From positions 57,596,057-57,660,056 of the forward strand of contig CM054120.1 of the NCBI GenBank assembly GCA_028673005.1: DNA of 64,000 nucleotides. The letters run 5' to 3'. The notes beneath the pieces are model-generated. The model ran no database searches and was not told where the DNA came from. It was given only the letters and a program-made list of their open reading frames with translations. Each line of letters begins with the position of its first letter. Within the stretch, counting starts at the first letter, position 1. Source of the stretch: Tanypteryx hageni. Lineage: Eukaryota; Arthropoda; Insecta; Odonata; Petaluridae. The position numbers and the translations under genes were made by a program. Positions 12,009 to 24,614 of this stretch are shown here, piece after piece.

Positions 12009-13673
12009 GCATTAGATGATATTTTAATATAATGGGATAAATAATAAATGGAATGCATAATGATAAATATGCTCAACAGGTCCTTTTTCTTATGCAACTC
12101 GTTACCACAAAACCAAATTTCCTCTGTTACGCTATTCATCACTTCCTACTCTAGTGATGGCCATTTAAGACCAACCTTACAAAGATTATGTTTCTCTTAT
12201 CCCATCAGCTTCGGTTTTTCCTCATTTTCTCTATTCACAGATCATTTTTTCTGTGAGAGGTGGACTGAAATGACATGCTGCTGCTCATTTTCTCCAGCTC
12301 ATGTATTAGTATCCTCCTATATATATGTTATACAAGTACTTGGTGCATGCATTCTGCAAGCATTTTATCTCACCATGAAAAAAACATTCATTTCAGAGAG
12401 ATATTCCATCATTAGAAATATTTTTATAATTTAAAAGATTTCACCTCTGCACCAATTTTTCTTTTCTTATGGAACAATAATGTACTAAACAATCCCAAAC
12501 ATTTGCAATTTTAGGAATATTATACTTTTACCCTTGTGGGGTACTAATGCCTTGCATTTCTGCCAAAATTTAAAGTTGTAGCACATCTAGAAGTGAAATA
12601 ACAATTATCTAATTGTTTAAATTTTGAAAATTTTTAATGGCTGCAATATATTCATCGAGATATTCAAATTTTTATTTGTGCATTTGTACTAAGCTCTAAA
12701 TACCTTTAAAATTTCAGCTCCTTAGCTCACCCCATGGTACCTAAATTAATGTTCCTACTAGCCATATTTAAAATTGATTTTCAATATACCTACATATAGC
12801 TATGAGCTGAGCTGTAAGTGTTGAGGGGGGGGGGGGAGAGTGAGGGGTGGGTACAAATATTGGCTTGCGCCGCTTAATTCAAATTTTTTAGCAGTATTTT
12901 TTCTTTGAAAACTTCCTTAAATGCTACATTATCAATTACTTATTTTTTGCCAGTCATTATTTTAACATTTTTTGAAACGCCAGTACTGGTCATCTTTACA
13001 TACAGCTGGCCATGTGAAAATACCCAATCATCCAAAATTGTCAACTTTTTTAAGTGTTTGTCCTTGAGCTTTATTGAAGGTTAAAGCAAATGCTAGTCGA
13101 AAAGATTCTAGGCAATGTTTAAAACTGCATGATACTTTACCAGCATAATTTATTAGTTATAATATTTGCTGTGGATAATGTAGATTTTTATTCTTACCCA
13201 TACACCTAGGCATTTAAAACATCGGAGGTGGATGTTGGGTCCCGGAAAAAAGGTCTTAATGTTGTGCAATTTGTACATTAGTTACAAGAATTTCAAAATA
13301 TACATTAGTTTTTTCACAAGGATTGCGGCAATGGCCTACAATGCTATTAAAAAAAATAATGATGGTTTTTCAATTATGATGGTTATGATAGGTATATTGG
13401 TTTATTCAATGTGCGACAAATTATTTCTAGTTAAATTTGAAAAAATACAAGTACACTAACCCTTGCCACTCATTTATGAAACACTGCTATAGACGATTAA
13501 ATGTTCTGGTTAAAAGCATTTTAAAGAGCATAAACCATTTCTGTAAAACCATGCTTTTATAGGAGAAGTGTTTATCTCCCGAGAAATATAAATATGAATC
13601 CCCAAATAAAATCAAATATATTCTAACCGAGCCTATAATTAATAAATATAATACATAAAGATGACTAAGCCAT
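12009..13673. other. Non-coding stretch with poly-G tract
   Basis: No coding signal that I trust; the longest frame (12048-12434) has no recognisable motif. A run of about 13 G lies near 12824. It follows a segment (about 12785-12860) that resembles 55275-55345: both have AGCTGAGCTGTAAGTG followed by a G-rich stretch and AAATATTG. Confidence 0.6.
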
Positions 13674-15080
13674 GAAACCGATTGCATCAGGAATAAATAG
13701 CCCAACCTATAACTTGGCCAAATGGCTTAATAGTGAATTTAAACAGGTGTCCTTTCCCGACAAACACTCTGTTAAAAATACCTATGACATGATAAATAAT
13801 CCAAAAAACATAATATTAAAAGAGTCTGGGATTTTGGTCTCCTTTGACGTTAAAAGCCTCTTCCCAAGTGTACCTCTGGAAGAAACATCCCAAATTTTAA
13901 AATGATTGTTACTAAAACAAAATTTTTCTGATGAAATTCTCCTCGAATATTTACAACTTACTAATTTATGCATGTCACAGAACGTTTTTCTAGTCAAAAA
14001 TGAAATTTACAAACAAACACAAGGCACTTCTATGGGAAACCCCCTATCTTCTTTTATAGCCAACATTTTCATGTCCTCTTTTGAAAACGATTGCAAAGAA
14101 AAATTTCATTACTTATGGTTGAGGTATGTGGATGACATATCCACAATCTTTGATTTAAAGAAACAAAATGTAGATGAATTTGTTAATCAGTTAAACAACA
14201 TATATCCTTCAATTAAGTTCTCTTATGAACTTCAAGAAAACAACACCTTGCCATTTTTGGACTTGCTTATCATAAATAATAGACAACACATTGAGTTTGA
14301 CATTTTTAGAAAACCTACACATACTGATAACTTCATTCCTAACAACTCCTTTCACCCTATGAACCAAAAAATAGCTGTGTTTCAATTTTTAACACACAGA
14401 TTATGTAACATCCCCTTCAATAAAATCAGATATGCAAAGGAACTCAAACACATAAAACAAATTGCCGCTAAACTTGGATACGATAATAATTTAGTTAATA
14501 AATTAGTGAGAAAACATAACTTTAGTAAAACCTTGTCCAATGCCACTTCCCTCAAATTAGACAACAAAAAAAGGACAAATATGTAAAATTGCCTTATTTT
14601 CCACTATTAAACAGAGGCTTGAACAAAATTTTTAAACATAAGAATTATACCATAACATATACAAATCCTTATAATTTGAAAAATTTACGGGGCAGTACAA
14701 AAGACAGAACAGAATCTTTGAACAAGTCCAGTATTTATAAAATATAATGCTCACACTGCGACAAAAAGTACATAGAACAAACAAGAAGGAAACTAATTAC
14801 ACGCTTCAAGGAACACATGGCTCACTATAAATATAATCATTTTGAAAAATCAAGCGTTGCCAACCACATCTTTGAAACAGGTCATAGTATACACGTAAAC
14901 GATCTAACATTAATAACTTCAGCCAATAACTCACTAAACTCGTTAGAAAACCTTCACATTTACAAAAACCGCGATACACTTATGAACACAGACAGATTTC
15001 AACAAGACCCTATACAAACTGACAGATTTAAACGACACACACGCCGAAAAATCTTTCCGCGCTTCACTTGTTTCTCAGTC
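13674..15080 (+). pseudogene. PLE RT and GIY-YIG endonuclease, interrupted
   Basis: The frame opens with SGILVSFDVKSLFPSVPLEE and is cut by TGA at 13903-13905. It resumes in phase with QGTSMGNPLSSFIANIFMSS, the catalytic RYVDDISTIF and LPFLDLLIINN up to 14586. A frameshift near 14575 separates the linker KLPYFPLLNRGLNKIFKHKN. The endonuclease follows with SSIYKI in place of SGIYKI, a TAA, and YIEQTRRKL in place of YIGQTRRKL, so both the GIY and YIG hallmarks are damaged. The end of the domain (HIFETGHSIHVNDLTLI) is intact. A later shift near 14995 scrambles the tail. It is the same subfamily as the copy at 36.8-38.4 kb. Confidence 0.92.
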
Positions 15081-15145
15081 GTCTTCTTAATACTTTCCGT
15101 TTCAAACCTTGCAGTTGGCTCCCAGTCACTTTTGAAACAGGATTT

Positions 15146-15186
15146 ACCCCTGACAATGCCCACTTTGTGGGTGAAATACATTGGGT
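15146..15186 (+). ncRNA. Hammerhead ribozyme motif, inactivated
   Basis: The layout matches the intact copy at 38344-38384: stem I ACCC/GGGT (15146-15149 with 15183-15186), core C3-U-G-A at 15150-15153, stem II GCCCAC/GTGGGT, GAAA at 15173-15176, a one-pair stem III and UU at the cleavage position. Here the core reads CTGACAA instead of CTGACGA, so the catalytic G8 is an A and cleavage should be lost. Hammerhead ribozymes in PLE ends are established; this assignment is by core motif and pairing. Confidence 0.6.
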
Positions 15187-15231
15187 GTTGTAACCCTCTA
15201 ATTGTTTGGCTAAAGGAATATTTCACCTTTA

Positions 15232-16137
15232 ATAATCCAAGAGGTTGACTAGCCAAAAATACACATACACTATGGTATTAGCGGTGTGTCAACGGTGGGT
15301 CAAGTTTTCTACGTGGTGAACCACATTGGTGTTTGCAAATTCCTCGACGGGCCGTACTAGACATAATACCGTGTGTTAACTAAAGGTTCTGACGTATCAA
15401 ATCAGTGAATTTAGTTTTTAAGGTTAACATTTCAATATCTAGTGTTTTGTTGTGGTAATTCGAGTGTATATAATTTGTGTTAAATCTCTTTTTAGCAATT
15501 ACTTCCCGGAACACAAAATGCTCTCGAGGGCCGCAGGTTTTTCCCTAGGCTTAGAAACAACGATAAGAGCAAGGGAGGTAAGATTTTCACGATAATTTAG
15601 GCTGTTGACAGACATGATTTTAGGATCCGTCCGTCTGACCGTTTGCCTTTATAGCAGGATTTTAGGAAGCCCAATAGGAACGTGCCCGTTATTATTGCAA
15701 AGTTTCGTTTTGTTTACGTTATTAAAGCAATGAAGATGAAATGGATAAATATCATATTACAACTGTTTATCTTCGATTAGGTATGTTTGAAACTACAAGC
15801 AAGGAGAGGAGGTCGAAGATTCCATAAATACTCGAGAACACTCTATAAAATGTGCTATGATATCTACATTTGCAGTTCTTTTTTTACTTGTTTAGCATTG
15901 TACTTCTTCTGCGCAAGTCACCTAGTCCATGGCTCAAGCCACCTGCTACCGATGCTACCTGTGGCAAACTGTACCACAACTTAAAAAACGTATAGCGCCC
16001 TACGCATAATCACTTATGTTTTGGAACGTAATTTTGCTTAAGCCTTTTTTACTGCTCCTTAGAAAATAGCCATATAATATTTTATTGTCTGTCTCATAAG
16101 TGACCCATTGGAAAACAACGAATACATTCTGCGGTCC
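15232..16137. other. Non-coding stretch
   Basis: No coding or repeat feature that I can support between the PLE end and the hAT MITE. Confidence 0.55.
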
Positions 16138-16145
16138 CTTTAGAG

Positions 16146-16416
16146 CAGTGGTTTTCAACCTTTTCTTGTTTGCGTCTACCCATTTCAGTTTTGCATCACC
16201 CTGTTTACAGTTCCCTTTCCTTCAAGTCAACTTTGAAGGTAAATTGGGCTGTATCTAACATATAAAGATAAAAACTTATGCATTTAAAGAAGCAGAGGAA
16301 GGTATTCGTCTGGTTTTAATTATTATTAGAAGCCAGAATATGATACACTGTGAATTTATAAAATACTTCCGTCACCCCTCAATAACACGCGCGTCACCCT
16401 GGGGTGAGAACCATTG
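16146..16416. mobile_element. hAT-type MITE (271 bp)
   Basis: The termini are CAGTGGTTTTCAACC and, on the reverse strand, CAATGGTTCTCACCC, imperfect inverted repeats of the common CAGTGGTTCTCAACC hAT class. The 8-bp target duplication CTTTAGAG flanks both sides (16138-16145 and 16417-16424). There is no coding capacity. Confidence 0.9.
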
Positions 16417-16424
16417 CTTTAGAG

Positions 16425-17159
16425 ACTGTTCGACTGTTATATTGTTAACCGTAATATTTTTCGGCGATTTTAACCATTATATTTTTCGGCAATTGTGCTT
16501 AAAAGTTCGGTCTCCAAAATGACCGATCGAACAAACACTTACGCAGAAAATCCGAGTGCCGATAGTCCTCAGAGTAAAAATCCTGTAAGAAAGCTTATGC
16601 CCGAGACTTTCAAACCCAATAACCATTAAAAAATAAACCGACCGCGAAACCCGACATTTCAAAATCTTACGCTAAAAATAGTAAGCTCATAAAAATTAAC
16701 GCCTTCCGAACGGTACCAGAGCCACGGTGAAAATACTTCACGCTCGCGACGTAGGCTATAAGACCACATTTGATTTGATGGTTGCATAAGATCGAGGATA
16801 CGACGCTTAATGGCCATTCAAAATAATTATTTTCCTGAGTAATTTACATGCCGTTTTCATAAATTGATAAATTGACGTTCCTGAAGAATGAAATTATTAT
16901 ATTAATATCAGGGTAAAATTTTAGAATTTATTTTGGGGGAATTTATTCTTTTGAAATTCTAAAAATCTCGATATCAAAATTCAAGAAAAATCGAGAACTT
17001 TTCATTTGTATTTTTGGATAATTATAGTGGAAAGTTCATGTTTTTCCTACAAAAACTTTCTGTCTCGAATCATGATTTGATGTAATGTAACGGGTAGTAT
17101 TGGGTATAAATTATGATTAAGCAAAAGCCATTTAACAGTTACAAAGGCTTCAGGATTCC
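16425..17159. other. Non-coding stretch
   Basis: AT-rich, no gene or repeat that I can support. Confidence 0.55.
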
Positions 17160-18270
17160 TCTTCTGTGGCGACATTTTTGTCGGATTTGGTTTTCCGCAG
17201 CCCAAAATTTTTGCTTAGTGGAGGCTATGAAAAAAGCACTCCTTCGTACATTCAATTCTCTTGTTTCCATAATGACTTTCTCTCTGATCGTGCTAAAAGC
17301 TGGAACCTGAGTCATTCCCCATTAACAGTTACAACTATATAGGTGAACAATGGGATATATAGTAAGTCCTAATCACGAAATTTTTTAATAGAAGTGCACC
17401 AGTGGTGTACCGAAAAACGTGTATGTCGCCCCGCCGGAACGAATATGAAGTCCCAGAAAAACTTAGCGGCATCGTAAAAAATGGGCCCCTTTAGGCCATG
17501 GGTCGCCCTACCCCCCACCACGCGAGTTTCCGGACCGCCAATGAACTGCGCCAAATCAAATGTTTCTTGACGACTTTAGTGTAGCCACAAAAATTAAAAC
17601 AGGTAGAAACTAATTTCGTTGTTATTACACCACGCCGCCATTTATTTTTTTCTTGCACCTTTTTCAAATCTATATTTTTTCTAAAATATTTCCTACCGAG
17701 GCAGATTTATGGTGCACACAATTCCTTCGCTATTCGTAAGGATGAAATGACACACGCTTTTGTTTACATTTAATTTATATAACTTTTGCTGAGCCGCGTT
17801 AGACAGTTGAGTTCCGAATATATGGTTTTCGTGACACATGAGTGCGTGTTGTCTCCCCTTAAGCGCCGTTCGACGATAAAATACGTTCGAGACTGATGCG
17901 CCATGTCAGGGAACGTTAATGAAGCCGTCTAGACGACAAGTCTCGACTCCGCTGAAAAACCACGCTTCATATGCCCTCGGCGCGGCTTAGAGGAAATTAC
18001 TTTTTTCTAGTCACTTCAGAAAGAAAGAAACAGGTACTCACGCAGTCATCCATGCGTAGGAAGACACACGAACAGCAATTCCTTGCCGCCAGAAATTGCC
18101 CTTCAACACCTGAGTGTGGTCCAAACCCTCGTCAGCGAAATTTCAAATGGAAGAACACGTCGGATAGAGGCGCAAATTGATAGTGTGACAAGTAAAGCTA
18201 AGCATTGCGGTTGTGTACTTCGACACAAACTAATTCGGATTATCGTCGCCGTGTTATTTAGTCGTTAGGA
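17160..18270 (+). repeat. Dispersed repeat D, copy 1
   Basis: About 1.1 kb that aligns in the same orientation with 47770-48870. Shared landmarks are TGAGTCATTCCCCATTAACA / TCAGTCATTCCCCATTAACA, CTATATAGGTGAACAATGGG, CCGCCGGAACGAATATGAAG, CAATTCCTTCGCTATTCGTA and CCCTCGTCRGMGAAAWTTCA. The copies differ by many substitutions and small indels. No coding potential is shared. The element class is unknown to me. Confidence 0.75.
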
Positions 18271-19294
18271 AAGGAGTCCAGAACCTTTTGCCAATCATGT
18301 GATACGTTTGTAGTACATTTAGAATATCAGTCGAACGACCTTTGGGAAAGTTGTGATATTAAAAATGCTTGTTTAATTTTAAAACGTTTGTTTTGAAATA
18401 ATTAGAAAACTGTTAGTAGTACAACAATAAAATTTTACATTAATTAAAAGTGAGCAAATGATTCGGCAAATACATATCGCAGGATATGATTGCAATCCAC
18501 TTAAAATTCGCATGTAGCTCGCATGCTACGCGTTCGATATTGTTGTTTTAAGATCTAAGTCAGAGGTCGGCGAAATTTACCACATGGGCAGAATTTTCGT
18601 ATGCTTGGCGGGTCAAATAAGAGGTTATAACTGAAGAAAAGATTAGCGAAAATCAAATCAAGATATTGTTCAGCGTTCACATAAAGTATTCATGTTTTTA
18701 GCATAATTTCGATAAACAAATATGGAATTGTTTTTCTTAAATTTTATCTATCTCCTTGTCATCATTGCTTCGCAGGCCACATAAATCATGAATGTATGTT
18801 TTGGGTAGGCGGCAGAGTTGTCTACAAATTATAATATTTTTCGATTTTGAGCTCGCATATCTTAATCTAGCTGTCGTAAAAACATTGATTGTCATCCATA
18901 CATTAGTATTCGCATGCTATTTTCCCGGTAATGTCTTTATATTGTGGAAATATCTAGGATTTAAGAATTCCCCGATTGCAATTGACTCCCGTTTGTCACT
19001 CACTCCTTTCACAGTTGGTGCACAACAACACTGATACCCTCTCTTTAGAAGCTTTACCGCCTTGGCAGGATTGTCCCTTTAGAATGAGAGTAAGGCTGTT
19101 GTAAACTAAGCCCGTTTCTTCAGCATTATACATGTCGCGAAGATAATATCCCTGTAGCAGCTTTGGTAGTTCTTCCATCCAAAGATGCGTCCATAGCAGC
19201 GGAAGTGCATGTGAAGGACTTATTTGAAACCAAGCTGCTCAACTGAATTTACGTTAATTTATCCCAAAAAAATATCGACAGCTGATTTAAACAT
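18271..19294. other. Non-coding stretch
   Basis: No gene or repeat that I can support. It lies between repeats D and E. Confidence 0.5.
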
Positions 19295-19745
19295 GAATGA
19301 AAAAACTCAGATTGTGCCGTTTTCATAATCCGAATTTAAAACGTTATTATGGACCATTTGCTTTAGGGACGACTGAAGTTAGATCATTTGAAGTCATCAT
19401 CTCTTTAATCATCACTATCCGTAAAATGGGAATGTAGGGAAAGAAAGAGAAGTGCAGGGTTGTGAGAAACGAAAAACAAAGGACGGCAGAAAAGGCGGAA
19501 AAAAGGATGAGGGAGGGTGGAAGACTGGACGAGTGAACGAAAGCCTTGAGTAGGGAAGAGGGTGTGAGGTGTAATGAAGTGAAAAACTAGGGGGAGGGAA
19601 AAGGGAAGACGAGAGTTGGAGAGTTCTCTGACGAAAGGAGTCGGAGGACCCATAAGGGGAAGGTGGGGTGAAAACAGAACCTTCGAGGCCGTGAAACACG
19701 ACGGCTCATCGCAGCGGTGTTGCCAAATGAAAATTGGACGAGGTC
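19295..19745 (+). repeat. Dispersed repeat E, copy 1 (purine-rich)
   Basis: It aligns with 50505-51055 in the same orientation. Both have TTCATAATCCGARYTTAAAACG, then a 250-bp purine-rich tract, then GGMARATTGGACGAGGTCT-like sequence. The purine strand is plus, and the long minus-strand open frames here are artefacts of that composition. D and E occur in the same order in both places, so they may be parts of one larger duplicated unit. Confidence 0.7.
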
Positions 19746-19929
19746 TTCTTTAGCGTGGAACACAATAAAAATTAAATATTTATTTCAAATTTTAAAACAA
19801 AATATTTTTAACTGCTGCATTCTTTTCTCTCTTTTTTCGCCCGTTTGTGCGCGAATAATGGTTACCGCAATGCCATTTCTGACTGGTAGGTTTATGGCGT
19901 CGGCTGTCACTGCATGCAATTATAAATGG

Positions 19930-20014
19930 GTAAATGCGATATAACGCGGATTCACTTATAACGCGGTCAAATATCTTGGACCCCAACGTCCGCGTTATAT
20001 CGGGTCTACAGTGT
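19930..20014. repeat. One end of a pogo/Tigger-like element
   Basis: The sequence CGTTATATCGGGTCTACAG ending near 20012, with earlier ATAACGCGG copies, resembles the terminal repeats of pogo/Tigger elements (reverse strand CTGTAGACCCGATATAACG). I did not find a matching opposite end. Confidence 0.4.
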
Positions 20015-20525
20015 ATGTGGAAAACGCGGCTGTAAATAGTAATAATGATAATAAGTTCATTCTAATTTTGTTTATTCAGTCTTATGATGTATAAAATGAT
20101 TTATAATTCTTATTCTTAAAATTATAGCTAGTAATTTCTAGATTGTTTACAAACTAAATTTTCATGATATATTTAGGAGAATTTGACATTAAAGTATTAA
20201 CAAGCGGAACTTATGATTCCTACTTTCCATAGAATTATTTTTAATTAAATGTGGTGCAGGTATTACTTATATTGGCTTTAATAGAATTATAATCTCCGCG
20301 GATGAGTTGCTCTTTGTGTTCCCAAATTTCATAATTTAGCGTTATAAAATATTACAAATACATTTGAACGGAAAACTACATTGATCACGCGTATTTGTTT
20401 GGCAATATTATCGCGTGCACGTACATACTAGGCTATGCCGAATCCGAGTCGTAATGAGTGATAAATACTGAATAAATATAATATAATTTATAATAAATAA
20501 ATCATTTGCATATAATAATAATTTA

Positions 20526-21183
20526 CAATAGACCCTTAATTCGCGATTTTGACATTCACGGGACCGACTATTCGCAAACGGCCCCCTTAGGTTCTTCTTT
20601 GGTAGGGGCGCCCTTGGCAAACTTATCTTTTGGCGCTCCTGTCCTAGTGCAATGTTTTCTTATAATCTCAATAAATTAAATATTATATTATCCACTATAA
20701 ATTATTACCCAAGTACGTAGCTACTTAATGGAAAAATTGTCATCGCAGTGCCGTATTTTCCCGTCACCGTATTTCGACTTGAAGATCACTGCTTTTAAAG
20801 GCACGAAAACGCTACTCAACAGTACCTTCTCAAATAAATTGTCTCCACTGAGTGATGGTAACGTCGTGCATTAGTATTTTCTCATGAAGAAAGTTTACGA
20901 CTCTGATTTTGAATGGTATAAACATTCATTTGAGAAAAATCATCGTAAAACATTCCCACGGTAACAAAGGTTCCAAGAATTTTGTCTGATAATAGGAGAA
21001 CAACAGCAAATGACACTGCATTAGTTTTTAGTCGATTCCCGAATCCTTACTTAGGTTTTTCAGCCATAGTTTTTATTTCATTAAATTTTATGGAGAAAAT
21101 TAGGTAGCAGAACCACTATTCGCGAATTCAGGCATTCGAGATGTTTGTGGAACGGAATCCTTGCGAATGTTAGGAGTCTACTG
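20526..21183. mobile_element. Tigger-like non-autonomous element (658 bp)
   Basis: The left end CAATAGACCCTTAATTCGCG and the reverse complement of the right end, CAGTAGACTCCTAACATTCG, are imperfect inverted repeats. Both ends abut TA dinucleotides (20524-20525 and 21184-21185), the pogo/Tigger target. I recognise no transposase inside. Confidence 0.55.
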
Positions 21184-21321
21184 TATTATCACACTTTGAA
21201 CCATATTTCATTGATATCATAATTCGGAATTACTTTATTTAAAGCCGATAGTCATAATAGGGCTTTTCCTTGCCCTATCTCAAAGCAATGGAAATACAGT
21301 ATTCAAAAGGAAGGGTCATTT

Positions 21322-21352
21322 AAGGGTATCTAATACAGGATTAGATACCCTT
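21322..21352. repeat. Perfect 13-bp hairpin
   Basis: AAGGGTATCTAAT at 21322-21334 is exactly complementary to 21340-21352 across the loop ACAGG. It lies in otherwise plain DNA with no associated gene. Confidence 0.8.
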
Positions 21353-21539
21353 TTCCTAGTCCCACATTTTTATTTTGTCACGGTTTCGTCCTTCTGCAGC
21401 TAATAATTCAAATTAATCATTAGCACGCAGACCTCTTCACCTTGCCTGCCAGGGCCATCCGTTCATTATTCTCGTATCGTGGAGTGTGAATCAGTACGCC
21501 GTCTGCTCACTGATTTCCCGGCGGAGATATGATATAGTA

Positions 21540-22815
21540 CTGTAGAAAGCTTATGCTTCATGCGCAGAAACGCACATTGGTCTGGAAGACTGCGCGGTGG
21601 AGAGGGTAAAATTCTGTCACTCTCAACTGAGAGTCCACGTACCTTCGTTACAAACCTTCCGCTGTGTTCTTACTGCAAACTTTTGTTATCGTAGTTTTTT
21701 ATTGCAGTTTGTTTATCATATGTTTCTTATTTCTTTGTTTTTTAGCTATTGTTTTCTTTGTTAATACTTATCGTTGATATCGTTATTTGTTATTGTAGTT
21801 TTGATTGATGTTTTAGTCTCGTGTATTTAGTTTTCGTTATGGCTTAATTTGTCTCCTTTTGATATTGCGTTTTTGTACTCGTTATTTTGTTTTTGGTTTT
21901 TATTTAATTTATTATTAACATGGATACCGATCCTACCACTTCTAAGTTAGGGAATATGATAATTCATTTTTAACTTTTACTAACGTTGTGTGATCAAATA
22001 TTCCTCATTAATTTTTCAAAACTTGATCAAAATCCTAGAAAATAAACAAAATATGTGGCCCTTATTTGTAAGGAAGGACAATCTGTCAGAGAATGAAAGT
22101 GGGCATGAAAAAAAACCGGTGGCTAAATATTTAGCTTCCAAGCGTTAGGGTTTAGTTGGCCAAACTGTCGAGCTGAATCCCCATGTGAATCATTTCTCTT
22201 TCACTTTATCTCCATTTAAACGTCCTACCCTACACTTGGCAGTTCGCGCATTTAGGGGCCGCAAGCTTTCATTACATTTATGCATGGCTCTAATTCGGAC
22301 ATCATAAGTTCCGTGTACTTATCTCGTTTATTCTCTACATCTCTCATTTGTTTTCATATAATTATAATCAGAGTGAATTAAATTTCATCTTACATCGAAC
22401 AAAGATTTAACAAAATGCATATTTGGCCAAATTACCAAGTACGTGCACTCCTTTCTCCAAATCATATTCCTAAAAGATAAATATAACATGACCGACACAA
22501 TAACACAAAATAAAATATTTAAATACATATTCCGCAATCTTTTACTTCTGAAAAAAAGGTAGATTCTATCCGAATAATCTAAAGAATTTGCCTTCTCGCT
22601 TTCAGTGGGCAATGCCAATATCAAGAGCCAGGAAAATATTTTTATAGGTGTCCTCATAAGGAACGTCGTGACAACTGTTCTAAACAAGGTTAAAAGTTTA
22701 CTGACAATGCGCAGAAACTCATTTTGGTCTGGAAGAGTATAATCTTCATATGCGGGTTGCATGGGGGAGAGGGTAAAAATTTACGTCATTCTCTGGTGAA
22801 ACTCCACGTAGAACT
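21540..22815. repeat. Pair of diverged ~120-bp direct repeats
   Basis: 21555-21650 and 22700-22815 share ATGCGCAGAAAC, TTGGTCTGGAAGA, GGAGAGGGTAAAA and CTCCACGTA-type blocks in the same order, about 1.15 kb apart. They could be remnants of LTRs or of a duplicated unit. No gag/pol signal lies between them. Confidence 0.5.
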
Positions 22816-23880
22816 GAATGCCAAGCGTTTGGTTTTCAATGTTAAGTTTTGTATGAAAATATCATCTGTTATATGTATTATAATAACGCAGTTAGATCTC
22901 TAGAACGGAAAATTCAAAATACTTTCTCCGTCACTTATAACTCTACAATTGAATAAGCATTTGTTACACAATTTTCATGGTTTTATATTATATTAGAGCT
23001 TGCATTTTTGCCCATAATTAACTTTACGTTTGAATGTCAAGATTATTATAAGTTATTATAATATTAAATATTTAATAATATTATAAGAAAACTAAAATAA
23101 TGACGATGGCATAATTAATGGTATTTAGATGAAGTACAGGTCACTTTTAGTGCAGAAGACCTTATCGTATGCAAAAAGTAGGTAGAAACTAAATTTGAAT
23201 ATGTGTATTGTGAGCACTCAGGACCGGCTCAAGGTGTATTGGCACCCCGAACACCAAATTTGATCGAGCGCCCCTCTTCATTGCTATTACCAAATTAGTT
23301 TTGTTATAAAATATAATTTTTATTAATTTTTAATTTATTATTTTATCTGTCCAGTCATAAAAAAACTTCAATTTTCTTTTTGTGCATTTTATGGCCTAAT
23401 TAATTATTACCTACTATCTAATTATTAATAGCTGCGGGCAGGCGCTGATTTGGAGGGTGCGAGACCCCTAGGTGATGTGGTTTTCAAGGCCTGTAGATGA
23501 CAGTGGTTTGTGAGCCCCTTAACCGACAGTGGCTTGCCCACTTGGCCCCTAAACGATAGGAAATTGCGGAATCTACGAATCCTAAATTCTAAAAACGCGG
23601 TGAAATTTTGAGGAGGAAAACGGGCAATCTAATTCTTAATAATTTATTTGCATATATATTTATCTCAGAGGTTAAAGTTAATCACAGCCCATATTATTCC
23701 AGTGGGATGCTTAGAAATAATAACTTTTTCAGTTATACCCATCATGACTATTCAAAGTCAATCTAAACACTTATTTTCTCTGTCTCTTTCTTAACCAAAG
23801 AAACATTATTTACAATTTATTTTCCCTTATATTGTACCTCAGATTATAAAGGTTACTACAAATTAAAGTTTAAGCTGCCT
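22816..23880. other. Non-coding stretch with one hAT-like terminus
   Basis: CAGGACCGGCTCAAGG near 23220 resembles a hAT MITE end, but no partner end or duplication is visible. Nothing else supportable. Confidence 0.4.
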
Positions 23881-24059
23881 CGCCGAAGAATTGGCAACTT
23901 CCAACATAGCCCGCCATGAAAAAATTAAAAGGTTGAGCAAAACGGGCCTAGATCACCAGACCCACTCCTGGTTGTGAGAGTACAATTTATTTTTTCTTTC
24001 TGGAAAAGAGTTCTAATGCTTTGTATCATAGTAAGACAAAATGAATAAAATCTTAGAAA

Positions 24060-24531
24060 TCTAATATAAAGTTTCCAAACGTTTACCTGGTGTAGATGGC
24101 TCTGTTGGCGTGTCTGGGGTTTGGAATTTTTCCTCATTTTTTCTTCCTCTGGGTGTCAGAATATTTTTCATTGCATAAGAATTTTGATAAAGTCCTTCAA
24201 AATATTATAAAACATCATCTTCAGTTGCTGTTATAGGTTTTGGTTCTTCATCATCATAATCATCAACTGTTGTTTTTAATAATGATTCTGAAATATCAAT
24301 GTTTAGTTTAACTGCAGGTACTAAACTTGTTATTAAATTTTGATTCTCTTCTGTGACTTTTTCTATTTTTGTTCCTAAATTTTCAGCAGCATCAATTAAA
24401 GGTTGATCTTCTTTTGTATGTTTCTTATATTCACTTACATTAGATTTCTTAATATCTTTTAATCTCTATATTAGTTCTTTTCTAAATTTGATTGCATCTT
24501 TCGCTTTCTCATCATCGTAAATTTGTTCCAT
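24060..24531 (-). pseudogene. Polinton-like charged protein fragment
   Basis: From ATG 24529-24531 on the minus strand the frame reads a charged, helix-rich protein (MEQIYDDEKAKDAIKFRKEL, later PLIDAAENLGTKIEKV) with an acidic middle and a PTEPSTPGKR tail ending near 24060. One or two stops interrupt it. It follows the A32-like ATPase fragment directly, a neighbour arrangement I associate with Polinton/adintovirus-type elements in invertebrates. The function of this gene is unknown to me. Its position next to the ATPase is the main evidence. Confidence 0.5.
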
Positions 24532-24614
24532 TCATTAGAAATTTATTTTTATGATGTTCATGTTTGATGTTTTATGTTTATGTTCATCATGATTTATGTT
24601 TATGTTTCTTGTTT

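Larger units (their letters stand above)
13674..15231 (+). mobile_element. 5'-truncated Penelope-like element, copy 2
   Basis: The element starts abruptly inside the RT N-terminal region (KPIASGINSPTYNLAKWL) and runs through RT, linker, GIY-YIG endonuclease and the 3' pLTR-type end. Its final sequence TTTGGCTAAAGGA is shared with the end of the element at 36.8-38.4 kb. A degenerate hammerhead ribozyme motif lies in the 3' end at 15146-15186. I cannot find a clear target duplication because the 5' end is truncated. Confidence 0.9.

Noticed and set aside
12048..12434. 128-aa plus-strand ORF
   Set aside because: Low-complexity hydrophobic/Ser translation, no domain, no homologue I recognise.
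19405..19699. 82- and 94-aa minus-strand ORFs
   Set aside because: Same purine-tract artefact in the other copy of repeat E.
22385..22762. 125-aa minus-strand ORF
   Set aside because: It overlaps one of the diverged direct repeats and has no recognisable domain.
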